Under the pieces are notes generated by a model. It was not told the DNA's origin and did no database searches. It was given only the letters and a program-made list of their open reading frames with translations. Positions 33,354 through 42,671 of a stretch of 64,000 nt of DNA are shown piece after piece. The position numbers and the translations under genes are program-made. This stretch comes from Ostreiculturibacter nitratireducens (GTDB lineage: Bacteria; Pseudomonadota; Alphaproteobacteria; Rhodobacterales; Rhodobacteraceae), in NCBI RefSeq assembly GCF_032670585.1, contig NZ_JAVQHL010000001.1, positions 1,240,001 through 1,304,000 of the forward strand. The letters are read 5' to 3'. Positions within the stretch are counted from its first letter, which is position 1. Each line of letters starts with the position of its first letter.

Positions 33354-34451
33354 TCAGGAGAGGCTGGATGCGTAGTCCTCATATCCGAATTCGCGCACGA
33401 GGCGGAGCGTTCCGTCTTCCTCGCGGATCACGATCGACGGCATCTTCACGCCGTTGAACCAGTTCTTCTTGACCATCGTGTAACCGGCCGCGTCGCGGAC
33501 CGAAATCCGGTCGCCGACCTTGAGCGGCTCGGGGAAGGCGAATTCACCGAAGATGTCCCCGGCGAGGCAGGACTTGCCGCAGACCATGTAGCTGTGCGGG
33601 CCTTCGTTCGGCGCGATCTTCGCGGGCTGACGATAGATCAGCAGATCGAGCATGTGCGCCTCGATCGAGGAATCGACGATGGCAAGCTCCTTGCCATGCG
33701 ACAGGAGGTCTAGAACCGTCACCTCGAGCGTTGCGCTTTCGGTGATGGCCGCCTCGCCGGGTTCGAGATAGACCTGCACCCCGAAGCGTTCGGAGAAGGC
33801 CTTGAGCCGTGCCGCAAGAGCGTCGAGGGGATAGCCTTCGCCGGTGAAGTGGATGCCACCACCGAGGCTGACCCAGTCGAGCTTCTCGAGGAAGGGGCCG
33901 AAGCGGGATTCGATTTCCGTCAGTTGCCGGTCGAAAAGCGGGAAGTCCGCGTTCTCGCAGTTGTAATGGATCATCACGCCCGAGATCCGGGGCAGCGCGG
34001 CCTCGAGCCGGTCCATGTCCCACTCCCCGAGGCGCGAGAACGGCCGCGCCGGGTCCGCCAGGTCGAAGCCCGAGGTGGACACGCCGGGGTTCAGGCGGAG
34101 GCCGCAGGCGATGCCCTTGGCGCGGTCCGCGAAACGTTCGAGCTGGCCGAGCGAGTTGAAGATGATCTTGTCGGCGTGGGAAATCGCCTCGTCGATCTCG
34201 TGATCCGCCCAGGCAACGGAATAGGCATGCGTCTCGCCGCCGAACTTCTCGCGTCCGAGACGGAGTTCGTAAAGCGACGACGATGTCGTGCCGTCCATGA
34301 AGGGGCGCATCCGGTCGAAGACCGACCAGGTCGCGAAGCACTTGAGCGCGAGCAGAGCCTTGGCTCCGGACAGTTCGCGAAGGCGGGCGACCTTGTCCAT
34401 GTTGGCACGCAGGCGAACCGTGTCGATCTGGTAGAAAGGCGTCTCGATCAT
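33354..34451 (-). CDS. nspC: Carboxynorspermidine decarboxylase
   Basis: A 365-residue fold-type III (alanine-racemase-like) PLP decarboxylase. The PLP lysine is Lys37 in LLALKCFAT. SVAWADHEIDEAISHADKI, GLRLNPGVSTSGFDLADP and SLGGGIHFTGEGYP mark the barrel, and MVCGKSCLAGDIFGEF holds the conserved Cys of the second domain. It removes CO2 from carboxyspermidine or carboxynorspermidine in the cytoplasm. It is the first gene of a two-gene operon with the synthase. This pathway replaces the S-adenosylmethionine-dependent spermidine route in many alphaproteobacteria. Confidence 0.95.
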   Translation of the reverse strand: MIETPFYQIDTVRLRANMDKVARLRELSGAKALLALKCFATWSVFDRMRPFMDGTTSSSLYELRLGREKFGGETHAYSVAWADHEIDEAISHADKIIFNSLGQLERFADRAKGIACGLRLNPGVSTSGFDLADPARPFSRLGEWDMDRLEAALPRISGVMIHYNCENADFPLFDRQLTEIESRFGPFLEKLDWVSLGGGIHFTGEGYPLDALAARLKAFSERFGVQVYLEPGEAAITESATLEVTVLDLLSHGKELAIVDSSIEAHMLDLLIYRQPAKIAPNEGPHSYMVCGKSCLAGDIFGEFAFPEPLKVGDRISVRDAAGYTMVKKNWFNGVKMPSIVIREEDGTLRLVREFGYEDYASSLS

Positions 34452-34551
34452 CGGGCGCGGGCTCCTCGGCTGGAACGCGCCGTATAGGGCCTGGCCCCAT
34501 GAGGATCAAGAAGAACCGTGGCGCAAACTGACCGATTTCCAGCGGAAGTCG

Positions 34552-35772
34552 TCACTCCGGCCCGAGGGTCCGAGCCTCTCGCGAAACCGCGCCTTCGAGG
34601 CCGGTCGAGCCATAGAGCCAGTCGACCGCATCATACCAGTCCTCGGGCGATTTCGCCTGCATGATCGCGTTCCTGAGCGCCGCATGGGCCCCGGCGGGAT
34701 GATAGATGTGCTGGCCTATCTCGCGCGACTGAAGCTGGACTCGCGCGGTGCGAAGCCTCCGCCGCGCGGCATAGCGCCGAAGCGCCGGTTCCAGATCGTC
34801 GCCCGCCCCGGCAAGTTCTGCCGAAAGGCAGACCGCGTCCTCCATCGCCATGCAGGCGCCTTGGGCGAAATACTGGAGCATCGGGTGCGCGGCATCGCCC
34901 AGGAGCGCCACGCGGCCATCCGTCCAGTCCATGACCGGGTCGCGGTCGCAGAGCACCCAGAGCTTCCAGTCCTGGCCGCGCTCGATCACCTGGCGCGCGA
35001 CCGGGCTCACATGCTCGAACCCCTGCCGGACCTCGTCATGGGTCACGGGCATGCCGGCGACGGGTTCGGGGGCGTCGTTGTGATAGGTCACGACGAGGTT
35101 GAAGAGCTTCCAGCCCGACAGCGGGTAATGGACGATGTGGCACTTCGGCCCCGCCCAGAGCGTCGCGGCGTTCCAGCGCAGATCCTCGGGCATGTCCTCG
35201 ACCGGAATGACCGAGCGGTAGGTGGTGTGACCGGAGACGCGCGGGGCACCGTCGCCCACCACGCGCTTGCGGATGTTCGACCAGAGACCATCGGCGCCGA
35301 TCAGCCCCCTGCCCCGCAGCCGTTCGCCCGAGGCGAGGGTCGCGGTCACCGTCTCGCCGTCCTGGTCGTAATCCAGAACCTCGGACGCCGTGCGGAGGGA
35401 GACCAGCGGGTGCGCCTCGCAGGCTTTGAGGAACACGCCGTGCAGGTCGCCGCGATGGACGACGGCGTATGGGTTGCCGAAGCGCGTCCGGAATCCCTCG
35501 TCGAGAGGGATTCGGGTGATCTCCTCCCCGGACAGCGCGTCCATCAGGCGAAGGCTGTCGATGTAGACCGCCATGGCTCGGGCCGCGTCACCGACGCCAA
35601 GCGTGTCGAAGGCATGAAACGCGTTAGGGCCAAGCTGGATGCCCGCGCCGATCTCCCCGAGGCGCGACGCTTTTTCCAGGACGAGCGATGCCACGCCCTT
35701 CTGCGCGAGGCCGATGGCGGTGGCGAGCCCGCCAATCCCGCCGCCTGCGATCAGGATGGGAAGATCCGACAT
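34552..35772 (-). CDS. 3-hydroxybenzoate 6-monooxygenase-like FAD hydroxylase
   Basis: A 406-residue single-component aromatic hydroxylase. FAD binding is shown by AGGGIGGLATAIGLAQKG (9-26), the DG motif in GLIGADGLWSNIRKRVVG, and the GD motif VALLGDAAHPMLQYFAQGA. It is close to salicylate/3-hydroxybenzoate hydroxylases; because the next two genes are fumarylpyruvate hydrolase and gentisate dioxygenase, conversion of 3-hydroxybenzoate (or salicylate) to gentisate is the likely role. Start ATG 35772 lies four bases after the stop of the upstream gene. Confidence 0.87.
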   Translation of the reverse strand: MSDLPILIAGGGIGGLATAIGLAQKGVASLVLEKASRLGEIGAGIQLGPNAFHAFDTLGVGDAARAMAVYIDSLRLMDALSGEEITRIPLDEGFRTRFGNPYAVVHRGDLHGVFLKACEAHPLVSLRTASEVLDYDQDGETVTATLASGERLRGRGLIGADGLWSNIRKRVVGDGAPRVSGHTTYRSVIPVEDMPEDLRWNAATLWAGPKCHIVHYPLSGWKLFNLVVTYHNDAPEPVAGMPVTHDEVRQGFEHVSPVARQVIERGQDWKLWVLCDRDPVMDWTDGRVALLGDAAHPMLQYFAQGACMAMEDAVCLSAELAGAGDDLEPALRRYAARRRLRTARVQLQSREIGQHIYHPAGAHAALRNAIMQAKSPEDWYDAVDWLYGSTGLEGAVSREARTLGPE

Positions 35773-35776
35773 GGCG

Positions 35777-36475
35777 CTACTCGGCAGGGCCAATGGCGAG
35801 GCGGACCGGCGCGAGACCGTCGATGCCGCCTTCGATCGTGTCGCCGGCGCTCACGGCGCCGACGCCCGCCGGGGTGCCGGTGTAGATGAGATCCCCGGGC
35901 CCGAGGTGGTAGAGCGTGGAAAGGTGGCTGACGAGTTCCGCGACCGACCAGATCAGGTCCGAGAGATGCGCGTCCTGCTTCGTTTCGCCGTTGAGCGACA
36001 GGTGGATGCGCTGCGGGCCGGGGACTCCGAATGCCGCGGCCTTCGTGATCGTCGCGATGACGGCCGAATGTTCGACGTCCTTCCCGGTATCCCAGGGGCG
36101 CTGCTTCGCGCGCTCCGCAAGCTGAAGGTCGCGCCGGGTCATGTCGAGGCCGCAGGCATAGCCGTAGACGGCTTCCATCGCCTCTTCGACGGGAACGCGG
36201 AAGACGGGGGAGCCGAGGGCGACGACAAGCTCCATCTCGTAGTGGAAATTCTTCGTGCCCGGGGGATAGGGGATCGTGGTGCCGGTCGCCTGAAGCGCGA
36301 AGGCCGATTTAGTGAAGTAAAAGGGCGCCTCGCGGTCGACCTCAACCCCCATTTCCTTGGCATGGTCCGCGTAGTTGCGCCCGACACAGAAGATGCGCCG
36401 CACTGGGTAGCGTGCGGTTTCGCCCTGAACCGGGACGGAAGGAAGTTCGGGCGCGGGGAAGAGAAGGCCGGTCAT
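35777..36475 (-). CDS. Fumarylpyruvate hydrolase (FAH family)
   Basis: A 232-residue FAH-fold enzyme. RIFCVGRNYADHAKEMG near residue 28 and the metal-binding GTKNFHYEMELVVALG (Glu pair) lie in the first half, and DLIYTGTPAGVGAVSAGD in the second. The short single-domain form is typical of the NagK/fumarylpyruvate branch, which splits fumarylpyruvate into fumarate and pyruvate. The gene overlaps the gentisate dioxygenase stop by four bases. A glutathione-independent maleylpyruvate isomerase is not seen in the cluster, so the isomerisation step must be elsewhere or spontaneous. Confidence 0.88.
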   Translation of the reverse strand: MTGLLFPAPELPSVPVQGETARYPVRRIFCVGRNYADHAKEMGVEVDREAPFYFTKSAFALQATGTTIPYPPGTKNFHYEMELVVALGSPVFRVPVEEAMEAVYGYACGLDMTRRDLQLAERAKQRPWDTGKDVEHSAVIATITKAAAFGVPGPQRIHLSLNGETKQDAHLSDLIWSVAELVSHLSTLYHLGPGDLIYTGTPAGVGAVSAGDTIEGGIDGLAPVRLAIGPAE

Positions 36476-37509
36476 CGAGCACGTTCCTCGTAGAAGCGGA
36501 GTTTTTCCTGAAGCGGTCGGTCGTGGACGCGCATGAGGAAAGCCTCCTCGCCCGCGTGATGGTCGATCTCCGCGAAACAGGGGGCGGAGAAGGTGTCCTT
36601 CGGCCCCCAGGCGATGGTTTCCCCGTTGATCCGGCTGGTCCCGTGGCCCTTCACGACATGGAACACGGACGCGGAGGAGACGAGCGGCGGGCGAAGCGTC
36701 TCGCCCTCGCGCAGCATCATCGCCGTGAATCCCATGATGGGAAGCACGTCCTCGCCGGTCTCGGGGTTGACGAAATCCGCCTCAACCGGATCTTCACCAC
36801 CCCATTTCGCCATTTCCCGGAGGGCGGCCTCGGTCCGGACCCAGGGGTATCGCATCATCGGGTAGCGGCGGACCTGGGCCCCACGGCCGCGCGCAGGCGC
36901 AAGGCCGGAGGCGAGGTATTCGACCTGGCTCGCGTCTGGGCGGTTGCGCTGCGCCTGCAGGGGCGCTTCCTCTGCGTATGATCCTTCGAGGTAGACGAAG
37001 AGCGGCAGGTCAAGCGCGTCGAGCCAGACGACGGGCTCCGTCCCCTCGTGGCCGTGGTCGTGCCATTCGCCGCCCGGGGTCAGGACGAGGTCGCCCACTT
37101 CCATCGGAAGCTTCTCGCCGTCGACGACGGTGAAGCCGCCCTTGCCCTCGACGATGATCCGCGCCGCCGAAGGGGTGTGGCGGTGGGCCGGCGCGGTCTC
37201 GCCCGGAAGAAGAAGCTGCAAGCCGATGTAGATCGAAGGGGTGGCGAGCATGGCCCCTGCCCCGCGCCCTGGGTCCGACAGAACCAGCACCCTGCGCTCG
37301 GCCTTCTCGACGGGCGTAAGCTCCCCGGCGCGCACCAGAAGCGGGCGCACCGCCTCGTAGGACCAGAAGCCGGGCTTCGTCACGGGTTTCGGCGCCCCAT
37401 GCGGCAACACGTTGCGCATCATGGGCCAAAGCGGCGCGACACCCGCCGCCGTCATCGCCTCGCGGTAGTCGAGAGGCAGTTCTTCAAGCGTTCCCAAGGT
37501 TTCGGCCAT
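36472..37509 (-). CDS. Gentisate 1,2-dioxygenase
   Basis: A 345-residue bicupin dioxygenase that opens gentisate to maleylpyruvate with Fe(II) and O2. Iron ligands in the first cupin are His109 and His111 (AHRHTPSAARII) and His150 (GGEWHDHGH). The second cupin has VKGHGTSRINGETIAWGPKDTFSAP with weaker ligand conservation. Length and WEV-type MEVGDLVLTPGG are standard. It is the first gene of the three-gene gentisate operon, divergent from a MarR regulator across a 127-base region carrying a dyad. Confidence 0.92.
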   Translation of the reverse strand: MAETLGTLEELPLDYREAMTAAGVAPLWPMMRNVLPHGAPKPVTKPGFWSYEAVRPLLVRAGELTPVEKAERRVLVLSDPGRGAGAMLATPSIYIGLQLLLPGETAPAHRHTPSAARIIVEGKGGFTVVDGEKLPMEVGDLVLTPGGEWHDHGHEGTEPVVWLDALDLPLFVYLEGSYAEEAPLQAQRNRPDASQVEYLASGLAPARGRGAQVRRYPMMRYPWVRTEAALREMAKWGGEDPVEADFVNPETGEDVLPIMGFTAMMLREGETLRPPLVSSASVFHVVKGHGTSRINGETIAWGPKDTFSAPCFAEIDHHAGEEAFLMRVHDRPLQEKLRFYEERAR

Positions 37510-37544
37510 GCGCGCATCCTCCCCAAGCCGCGAGCGTGATAACA

Positions 37545-37558
37545 GTAAGTATGCTAAC
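37545..37558. promoter_or_regulatory. Candidate MarR operator in the gentisate divergent region
   Basis: GTAAGTATGCTAAC is a 14-base palindrome with two mismatched pairs, in a locally AT-rich patch 36 bases upstream of the gentisate dioxygenase start and 79 bases before the MarR start. Size and symmetry suit a MarR dimer. Confidence 0.5.
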
Positions 37559-37636
37559 CATTTGCTCGCTTGTCAATGCCCGCGAAGCAGCGGTATCAAC
37601 GAATCAAGGCGCGCCGGAACACTGAGGAGCGGCCCG

Positions 37637-38098
37637 ATGCTATCTATCCACGACATGCCAGGCCACCTGATCCGGAGGCTGCACCAGATCTCCACCTCGG
37701 TCTTCGCCGACCGCGTGGCCGAGGCGGGCCATGACATCACGCCCGTGCAGTTCGCGGCGCTGGCGACGATCGAGGCCAATCCCGGGATCGACCAGGCGAC
37801 GCTCGCCGGGCTCATCGCCTATGACCGGGTGACGATCGGCGGCGTCGTTGACCGGCTGGAGGCCAAGCGGCTTCTGGAGCGGGCGGTCAGCCCCCGGGAC
37901 AGGCGCGCGCGAGTCCTGGAGTTGACTCCGGAGGGCAAGGCTCTGATGGCCGTGCTGAGGCCCGTCGTCGTGGCGTTGCAGGACGACATCCTTCCGGGGA
38001 TGACGACGAAGGAGAAGACGGAGTTCCTGCGGCTTCTCGCCAAGACGGCGGCCGCGGGAAACTCCCTGAGCCGCGCGCCGCTATCCCTGCCCGAGTAG
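37637..38098 (+). CDS. MarR family regulator of the gentisate operon
   Basis: A 153-residue MarR protein. The winged helix comprises TPVQFAALATIEANPGIDQATLAGL, DRVTIGGVVDRLEAKRLLERAV and the wing SPRDRRARVLELTPEG. Start ATG 37637 was chosen over an upstream in-frame ATG because family sequence begins here. It is divergent from the gentisate operon. By analogy with other aromatic-acid MarR regulators it probably represses the operon until an aromatic acid or CoA thioester binds; the effector is not known. Confidence 0.87.
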   Translation: MLSIHDMPGHLIRRLHQISTSVFADRVAEAGHDITPVQFAALATIEANPGIDQATLAGLIAYDRVTIGGVVDRLEAKRLLERAVSPRDRRARVLELTPEGKALMAVLRPVVVALQDDILPGMTTKEKTEFLRLLAKTAAAGNSLSRAPLSLPE

Positions 38099-38108
38099 GG
38101 CGGAAACT

Positions 38109-39131
38109 TCAGCAGATCCGCGGAAGCTGTTCGCCAAGCGGCATGTCGACGATGCGCGAGCCCCCGAAGGCGGTGTTCATGGTCACCATGCCGGGCCGCT
38201 CCGCCACCGCGCGGCCGATGATCGCGGCGCCCGCCCCTTCCGGCCGCGCGCGAATCGCGGAAAGCGCGTCCCCCGACTGATCCTCCGGCACGAAGAGAAC
38301 GAGAGTGCCTTCGTTGGCGAGGTAGAGCGGATCGAGTCCGAGGATCTCGCACATCCCCTGCACCTCCGGCCGAACGGGAATCGCGCCTTCGTCGAGCGCG
38401 ACCCCCACGCCCGCCGCCAGAGCCATCTCGTTGAGCGCCGCCGCAAGCCCGCCGCGCGTCGCATCCCGCGCCGCCCGGATGCCCGGCGCGGCCTCGAGCG
38501 CGGCCTCCATGAGATGCCCTAGCGCGGCGCAGTCCGACCGGATGTCGGCGGAAAGGGCGAGTTCCCCCCGCGCCGCAAGGATCGCGGCGCCGTGGTCGCC
38601 CAGCGGCCCGTTGACGATCGCGACGTCGCCCGGACGGATGAGCCGCGCGGCCAGATCGCGGCCGGGAGCAATCACGCCCACGCCCGTCACGCTGACGAAG
38701 ACGCCGTCGCCCTTGCCCCGTTCGACGACCTTCGTGTCGCCGGTGACGATGGCGACGCCTGCAACCTCGGCCTCCATCCGCATCGACCGGGCAATACGGG
38801 ACAGCAGGGCGATTTCGGCTCCCTCCTCGATGATGAAGGCGGCCGAAAGCCAGAGCGGCCGTGCCCCGCCGACAGCGAGGTCGTTGACCGTGCCGCAGAC
38901 GGCGATCTTTCCGATATCCCCGCCGGGAAACTCGAGCGGTGAGACCGTGTAGCCATCCGTCGTGATCGCGAGGCGGGCACCCGGCTCGGCCAGTGAGGGA
39001 TGCGTCACGCGCGCCTGATCCTCGGCCGTTTCCGAACCGAAGACCGGGGCGAAGACCTCCTCGATCAGGTCACGCATCGCCTGCCCGCCGCCGCCGTGAG
39101 CGAGGGTCACATGGGTGTCGCGCAAGGGCAT
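38109..39131 (-). CDS. hypE: Hydrogenase maturation protein HypE
   Basis: A 340-residue PurM-like ATPase that dehydrates the carbamoyl group placed on its C-terminal Cys to a thiocyanate, the CN source for the NiFe centre. The C-terminus ends PRIC as required. The N-terminus has TLAHGGGGQAMRDLIEEVF; GDTKVVERGKGDGVFV and RDATRGGLAAALNEMA form the ATP site. Start ATG 39131 fits the family; an upstream ATG at 39188 would overlap hypD. It is the last gene of the hyp operon. Confidence 0.95.
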   Translation of the reverse strand: MPLRDTHVTLAHGGGGQAMRDLIEEVFAPVFGSETAEDQARVTHPSLAEPGARLAITTDGYTVSPLEFPGGDIGKIAVCGTVNDLAVGGARPLWLSAAFIIEEGAEIALLSRIARSMRMEAEVAGVAIVTGDTKVVERGKGDGVFVSVTGVGVIAPGRDLAARLIRPGDVAIVNGPLGDHGAAILAARGELALSADIRSDCAALGHLMEAALEAAPGIRAARDATRGGLAAALNEMALAAGVGVALDEGAIPVRPEVQGMCEILGLDPLYLANEGTLVLFVPEDQSGDALSAIRARPEGAGAAIIGRAVAERPGMVTMNTAFGGSRIVDMPLGEQLPRIC

Positions 39132-39156
39132 GAAGGCTCCGTCATGCGAATGGCTG

Positions 39157-40290
39157 TCATCGCGCTGCGGCACCACGCGCGCCGGCATATTGCCAGTAGG
39201 CCGCGCAAGCGCCCTCGGAGGAAACCATGAGAGCGCCCAAGGGCGTCGCCGGCGTGCAGCCGCTGCCGAATTGCGGGCAATCCGTCGGCTTCAGCCGCCC
39301 GGTCATCACCGCCCCACAGGCGCAGCCCTCGGCCTCCGCCACAGCTCCCGCGCCGTAGCCGATGCCGAATTTCTCCTCGGCATCGAAGGCGGCGTGGGTG
39401 GCGCGGATGCGCAGGCCCGAGGCGTCGATCTCTCCGAGGCCCCGCCAGGCGAAGGAGGGGCGCGGTTCGTAGACCTCGGCGATGGCGGCAAGGCTTGCCG
39501 GGTTCCCTTCCTCCGGCACGACGCGGGAATACTGGTTCTCCACCTCCGCCCGGCCCTCCGCGATCTGGGTCAGGACCATGAGCACGGATTGCAGTAGGTC
39601 CAGAGGTTCGAACCCGGCGACGACGATGGGCTTGCCGAAGTCGTGCGCGATGAAATCGTAGGGCCTGAGCCCGATCACCATCGAGACATGGCCCGGACCG
39701 ATGAACCCGTCGATCGCCATGTCCGGGTCCTGAAGCAGCGCGCGGATCGGCGGCGGAACGGTGATGTGGTTGCAGAAGACGGAGAAGTTCCCGATCCCCT
39801 CGCGCGCCGCCTGGAGGATGGTGAGCGCGGTCGCGGGGGTCGTCGTCTCGAAGCCGAGACCGAAGAACACGACCTCGCGCTCAGGTTCCTTTCGGGCCAG
39901 CGCCAGCGCATCGAGGGGCGAGTAGACCACTCGGATGTCTGCCCCGCGGGCCTTCGCCTGCATCAGGCTGCCGCTCGTTCCGGGGACGCGCACTGCATCG
40001 CCGAAGGTGATGAAGATGACGCCGGGGCGGCTCGCGATTTCCGCAGCGTCGTCGACGCGTTGCATAGGCAGGACGCAGACCGGGCAGCCCGGGCCATGCA
40101 GGAACTCGACGCTTGGCGGCACGAGCTTGTCCAGCCCGTGCCGGAAGATCGCATGGGTGTGGCCGCCGCAGATTTCCATGATGCGCACCGGGACGTCGGC
40201 CGTCGCGCCGATCCGGTCGCAGGTTATGGATATCGCGCCCAGAATGCGGCGCGCCGCGAGGGGATCGCGAAAGTCCTGCGTCAGGTTCAT
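39157..40290 (-). CDS. hypD: Hydrogenase maturation protein HypD
   Basis: A 377-residue iron-sulfur protein that, with HypC, carries Fe(CN)2CO before transfer to the large subunit. Cys41 in the CGGHTH motif, Cys69 and Cys72 in GPGCPVCV, and the C-terminal [4Fe-4S] ligands in CACGAVMTGRLKPTDCPQ are present. Start ATG 40290 overlaps the hypC stop by four bases. The frame remains open upstream through hypC but without HypD sequence. Confidence 0.95.
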   Translation of the reverse strand: MNLTQDFRDPLAARRILGAISITCDRIGATADVPVRIMEICGGHTHAIFRHGLDKLVPPSVEFLHGPGCPVCVLPMQRVDDAAEIASRPGVIFITFGDAVRVPGTSGSLMQAKARGADIRVVYSPLDALALARKEPEREVVFFGLGFETTTPATALTILQAAREGIGNFSVFCNHITVPPPIRALLQDPDMAIDGFIGPGHVSMVIGLRPYDFIAHDFGKPIVVAGFEPLDLLQSVLMVLTQIAEGRAEVENQYSRVVPEEGNPASLAAIAEVYEPRPSFAWRGLGEIDASGLRIRATHAAFDAEEKFGIGYGAGAVAEAEGCACGAVMTGRLKPTDCPQFGSGCTPATPLGALMVSSEGACAAYWQYAGARGAAAR

Positions 40291-40577
40291 TCCCCCGCCT
40301 CCAGAGCGCGGGCACTTTCGGCCATCGCGTCGAGCGCCTCCGCCTCCTCGCCCATGCGGCGAAGCGCTTCGAGCGTGCGCTGCGCCTCGTCCTCGTCGAT
40401 GAGAGCCATCGCGAAGCCCACGTGAATGAGGACCCAGCGCCCGACGACGGCTTCGGGGTCTTCCCCGCCGACGCAGGCCAAGCTGACCTCCCGCCGAACG
40501 CCGGAGATGTCCGCCAGCGCCATCTGACGTCCGGCGTCGGTCACCGCAACGATCCGTCCCGGGATGCCGAGGCACAT
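40287..40577 (-). CDS. hypC: Hydrogenase maturation chaperone HypC
   Basis: A 96-residue HypC starting MCLGIPGRIV, where Cys2 after Met removal binds the iron or large subunit. It continues with an OB-fold (MALADISGVRREVSLACV, VGRWVLIHVGFAMALID) and a helical tail. It hands the Fe(CN)2CO group from HypD to the hydrogenase precursor. It lies between hypB (17-base gap) and hypD (4-base overlap). Confidence 0.95.
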   Translation of the reverse strand: MCLGIPGRIVAVTDAGRQMALADISGVRREVSLACVGGEDPEAVVGRWVLIHVGFAMALIDEDEAQRTLEALRRMGEEAEALDAMAESARALEAGE

Positions 40578-40594
40578 GTCCCGCCCCCTTTTTC

Positions 40595-41356
40595 CTATTC
40601 GGCCGCCTGGCCAAGCGACTTGGCCGCCAGGCCACGGCGGAGCCAGGCGATCCAGGCCCCGACGCCCTCGCCAGTCTTCGCGGAAACCCGCATGACCTCG
40701 ATATCCGGGTTCACCCGGCGCAGGTTCGCTTCGTAGGCGTCGAGGTCGGCGTCGCAATGCGGCGCGAGGTCGATCTTCGTCAGTATCGCGAGCCTCGCCG
40801 TGGCGAATATGTCGGCGTATTTCAGCGGCTTGTCCTCGCCTTCCGTGACGGAGAGGATCGCCACGCGCGCATCTTCGCCAAGGTCGAAGGCGGCCGGACA
40901 GACGAGGTTGCCGACGTTCTCGATGAACAGCAGGCTCGCCGGGACGAGCGCAAGGTCATCGATGGCATGCCCGACCATGTGCGCGTCGAGGTGGCAGCCC
41001 TTCCCGGTGTTTATCTGCACCGCCCGGGCGCCCGCCTCGCGGATCCGGTCGGCATCGCACGTGGTCTGCTGATCCCCCTCGATCACCGCGAGCGGCGTGC
41101 CGTTCAGCGCCGCGATGGTCTTGCAGAGAAGCGTGGTCTTCCCCGCCCCGGGCGACGAAACGAGGTTGACCGAGAAGGCCCCGAGGCCGGCCAGCGCGCG
41201 ACGGTTCGCTGCGGCGAGGGTGTCATTCTTCGACAGGATCGCGGTTTCGACGGCTACGAGCCCGGGTTCTGCGGGGCCGTGGCTGTGGCTGTGTCCGTGG
41301 GTGTGGCCGTGCAGATGGAATTGGCCTCCGTCGCCGCAGCCGCAGGTCGTGCACAT
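40595..41356 (-). CDS. hypB: Hydrogenase nickel incorporation GTPase HypB
   Basis: A 253-residue GTPase that delivers nickel with HypA. The N-terminal CTTCGCG motif (Cys2, 5, 7) is a high-affinity nickel site. A short His-rich stretch at residues 14-26 ([13 protein letters not shown]) can store nickel. The G domain has P-loop [11 protein letters not shown] (68-78), EGDQQT, and the LTKIDL base-specificity motif. Start ATG 41356 overlaps the hypA stop (ATGA). Confidence 0.96.
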   Translation of the reverse strand: MCTTCGCGDGGQFHLHGHTHGHSHSHGPAEPGLVAVETAILSKNDTLAAANRRALAGLGAFSVNLVSSPGAGKTTLLCKTIAALNGTPLAVIEGDQQTTCDADRIREAGARAVQINTGKGCHLDAHMVGHAIDDLALVPASLLFIENVGNLVCPAAFDLGEDARVAILSVTEGEDKPLKYADIFATARLAILTKIDLAPHCDADLDAYEANLRRVNPDIEVMRVSAKTGEGVGAWIAWLRRGLAAKSLGQAAE

Positions 41357-41697
41357 CACGCCACCTCCATGTCCTTCACGCGCATCTCGTCGCCCCCGGT
41401 CGGGCGCAGCCGTTCCCCACCGCAGCGCGGGCACGGCGCGAGGCGGCCGGCAAGTTCGACCTCCTCGCCGCAATCATAACAATGGGCGCGGCCCGGGAGG
41501 TCAATGATTTCCAGTTCCGCCCCTTCGGCCGGACTGCCCTGCATCGCCGCTTCGAAGGCGAAGGCGAGGGCCGATTTCTCGACCGCCGCGAAGGCGCCGA
41601 TCTCAAGGCGAAGGCGAAGGACGCGTCGGAAGCCGCGCGCGCGGGCCTCGTCCTCGACAATCTCGCGGATCGCGCGGGCAAGGGATAGTTCATGCAT
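41356..41697 (-). CDS. hypA: Hydrogenase nickel incorporation protein HypA
   Basis: A 113-residue nickel metallochaperone. It starts [10 protein letters not shown], where His2 is a nickel ligand. The zinc ribbon uses Cys73, Cys76, Cys89 and Cys92 (CYDC, CPRC). It overlaps the end of hupK by eight bases and the start of hypB by three. It supplies nickel to the hydrogenase large subunit with HypB. Confidence 0.95.
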   Translation of the reverse strand: MHELSLARAIREIVEDEARARGFRRVLRLRLEIGAFAAVEKSALAFAFEAAMQGSPAEGAELEIIDLPGRAHCYDCGEEVELAGRLAPCPRCGGERLRPTGGDEMRVKDMEVA

Positions 41698-42625
41698 CGG
41701 CGGCCTCGATGCGGACGCTCATGCACGGATCGAACAGTTGAACGAGAAGCGGCAGGAGGTGGCGCCTGGCGGGGGGCAGCGCGGCTATGGCGGTTGCGAG
41801 CGCGCCGTCGGGTGCAATCATGTCGTCCGTCGGCGTGCGGCGGCTGAGCGCCATCACGACGCCGTCGGAAACCTTGGCAGAGACGGTATAAAGGCCGCGG
41901 GCGGAGGGGGCCGAGGCCCGGCCGGGGCCGAGGGCGACAGGCGCGGGAATGGTTCCGTCAAGGCAGGCCCCGGCATCGACCAGACGGCCCGTGGCTCGCC
42001 ACAAGGGTCCCCGGCCATGTTTTCCCTTGATCTCTCGAAGGAGAGGATGCGCGGAGTGTCGCGCGGCCGGCGAGTTCTCGCAAGGCGCGGCGGCCGGGGC
42101 AAGGGGAAGGGAATCGCTCACGGCCTCGCCCGGCGCGAAGGCATTCGCGATCGCCGTCAGAACGGGCGCGGCCCCCTGCCCCGCAGCGAGCCAATCCGCG
42201 AAGGCGCCGAGGCCGTGCGGCAGCGTGCGGCGCGGTCCGAACAGGGCGGCGGCGGTCGCGTCAGGGTCCTCGGCCCAACCGGCGGGCAACTTCAGCGGAG
42301 GCAGTCCGAACCGGGCAGGCAAAAGGAAACAAAAGTGAAGTACATGGTCGCGCAAGATCTCGGCCCGAAGGCGCGTCTCTCCCTCCGGGTCGGGCGGCAA
42401 TCCCAGGCAGAGGCGAAGCGCTCCCTCCTGCGCCGCGCGGCAAAGGTTGAATACGCGCGGGAGCGTTTCCGCCACCTCGGCCACGGGGCGACCCGTGACC
42501 AGCGTGGCGACCTGGATCTCGTCCGACACTTGAAACACCGGCATGAGGCGGCCATCAGCCTCCCCGACAGTGATCGTCAGGCTTCGACCCAGGGGGCGGG
42601 GGGCATTGGCGGTGTCTGGCGGCAT
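41690..42625 (-). CDS. hupK: HupK-like hydrogenase assembly protein
   Basis: A 311-residue protein weakly resembling a NiFe-hydrogenase large subunit that has lost its metal site, as in HupK of rhizobia and Rhodobacter. Vestiges of the two ligand motifs are visible: VFNLCRAAQ in place of RICGVC (one Cys), and [10 protein letters not shown] near the C-terminus in place of DPCLACATH (one Cys). HupK is thought to act as a scaffold for active-site assembly with HypCD. The start was placed at ATG 42625. It ends inside the first codons of hypA and lies 46 bases after hypF. Confidence 0.85.
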   Translation of the reverse strand: MPPDTANAPRPLGRSLTITVGEADGRLMPVFQVSDEIQVATLVTGRPVAEVAETLPRVFNLCRAAQEGALRLCLGLPPDPEGETRLRAEILRDHVLHFCFLLPARFGLPPLKLPAGWAEDPDATAAALFGPRRTLPHGLGAFADWLAAGQGAAPVLTAIANAFAPGEAVSDSLPLAPAAAPCENSPAARHSAHPLLREIKGKHGRGPLWRATGRLVDAGACLDGTIPAPVALGPGRASAPSARGLYTVSAKVSDGVVMALSRRTPTDDMIAPDGALATAIAALPPARRHLLPLLVQLFDPCMSVRIEAADA

Positions 42626-42671
42626 CTGGGCTCTTTCTTCGCATCCAGCGAACAGGCCGGCGACGCCCGCG

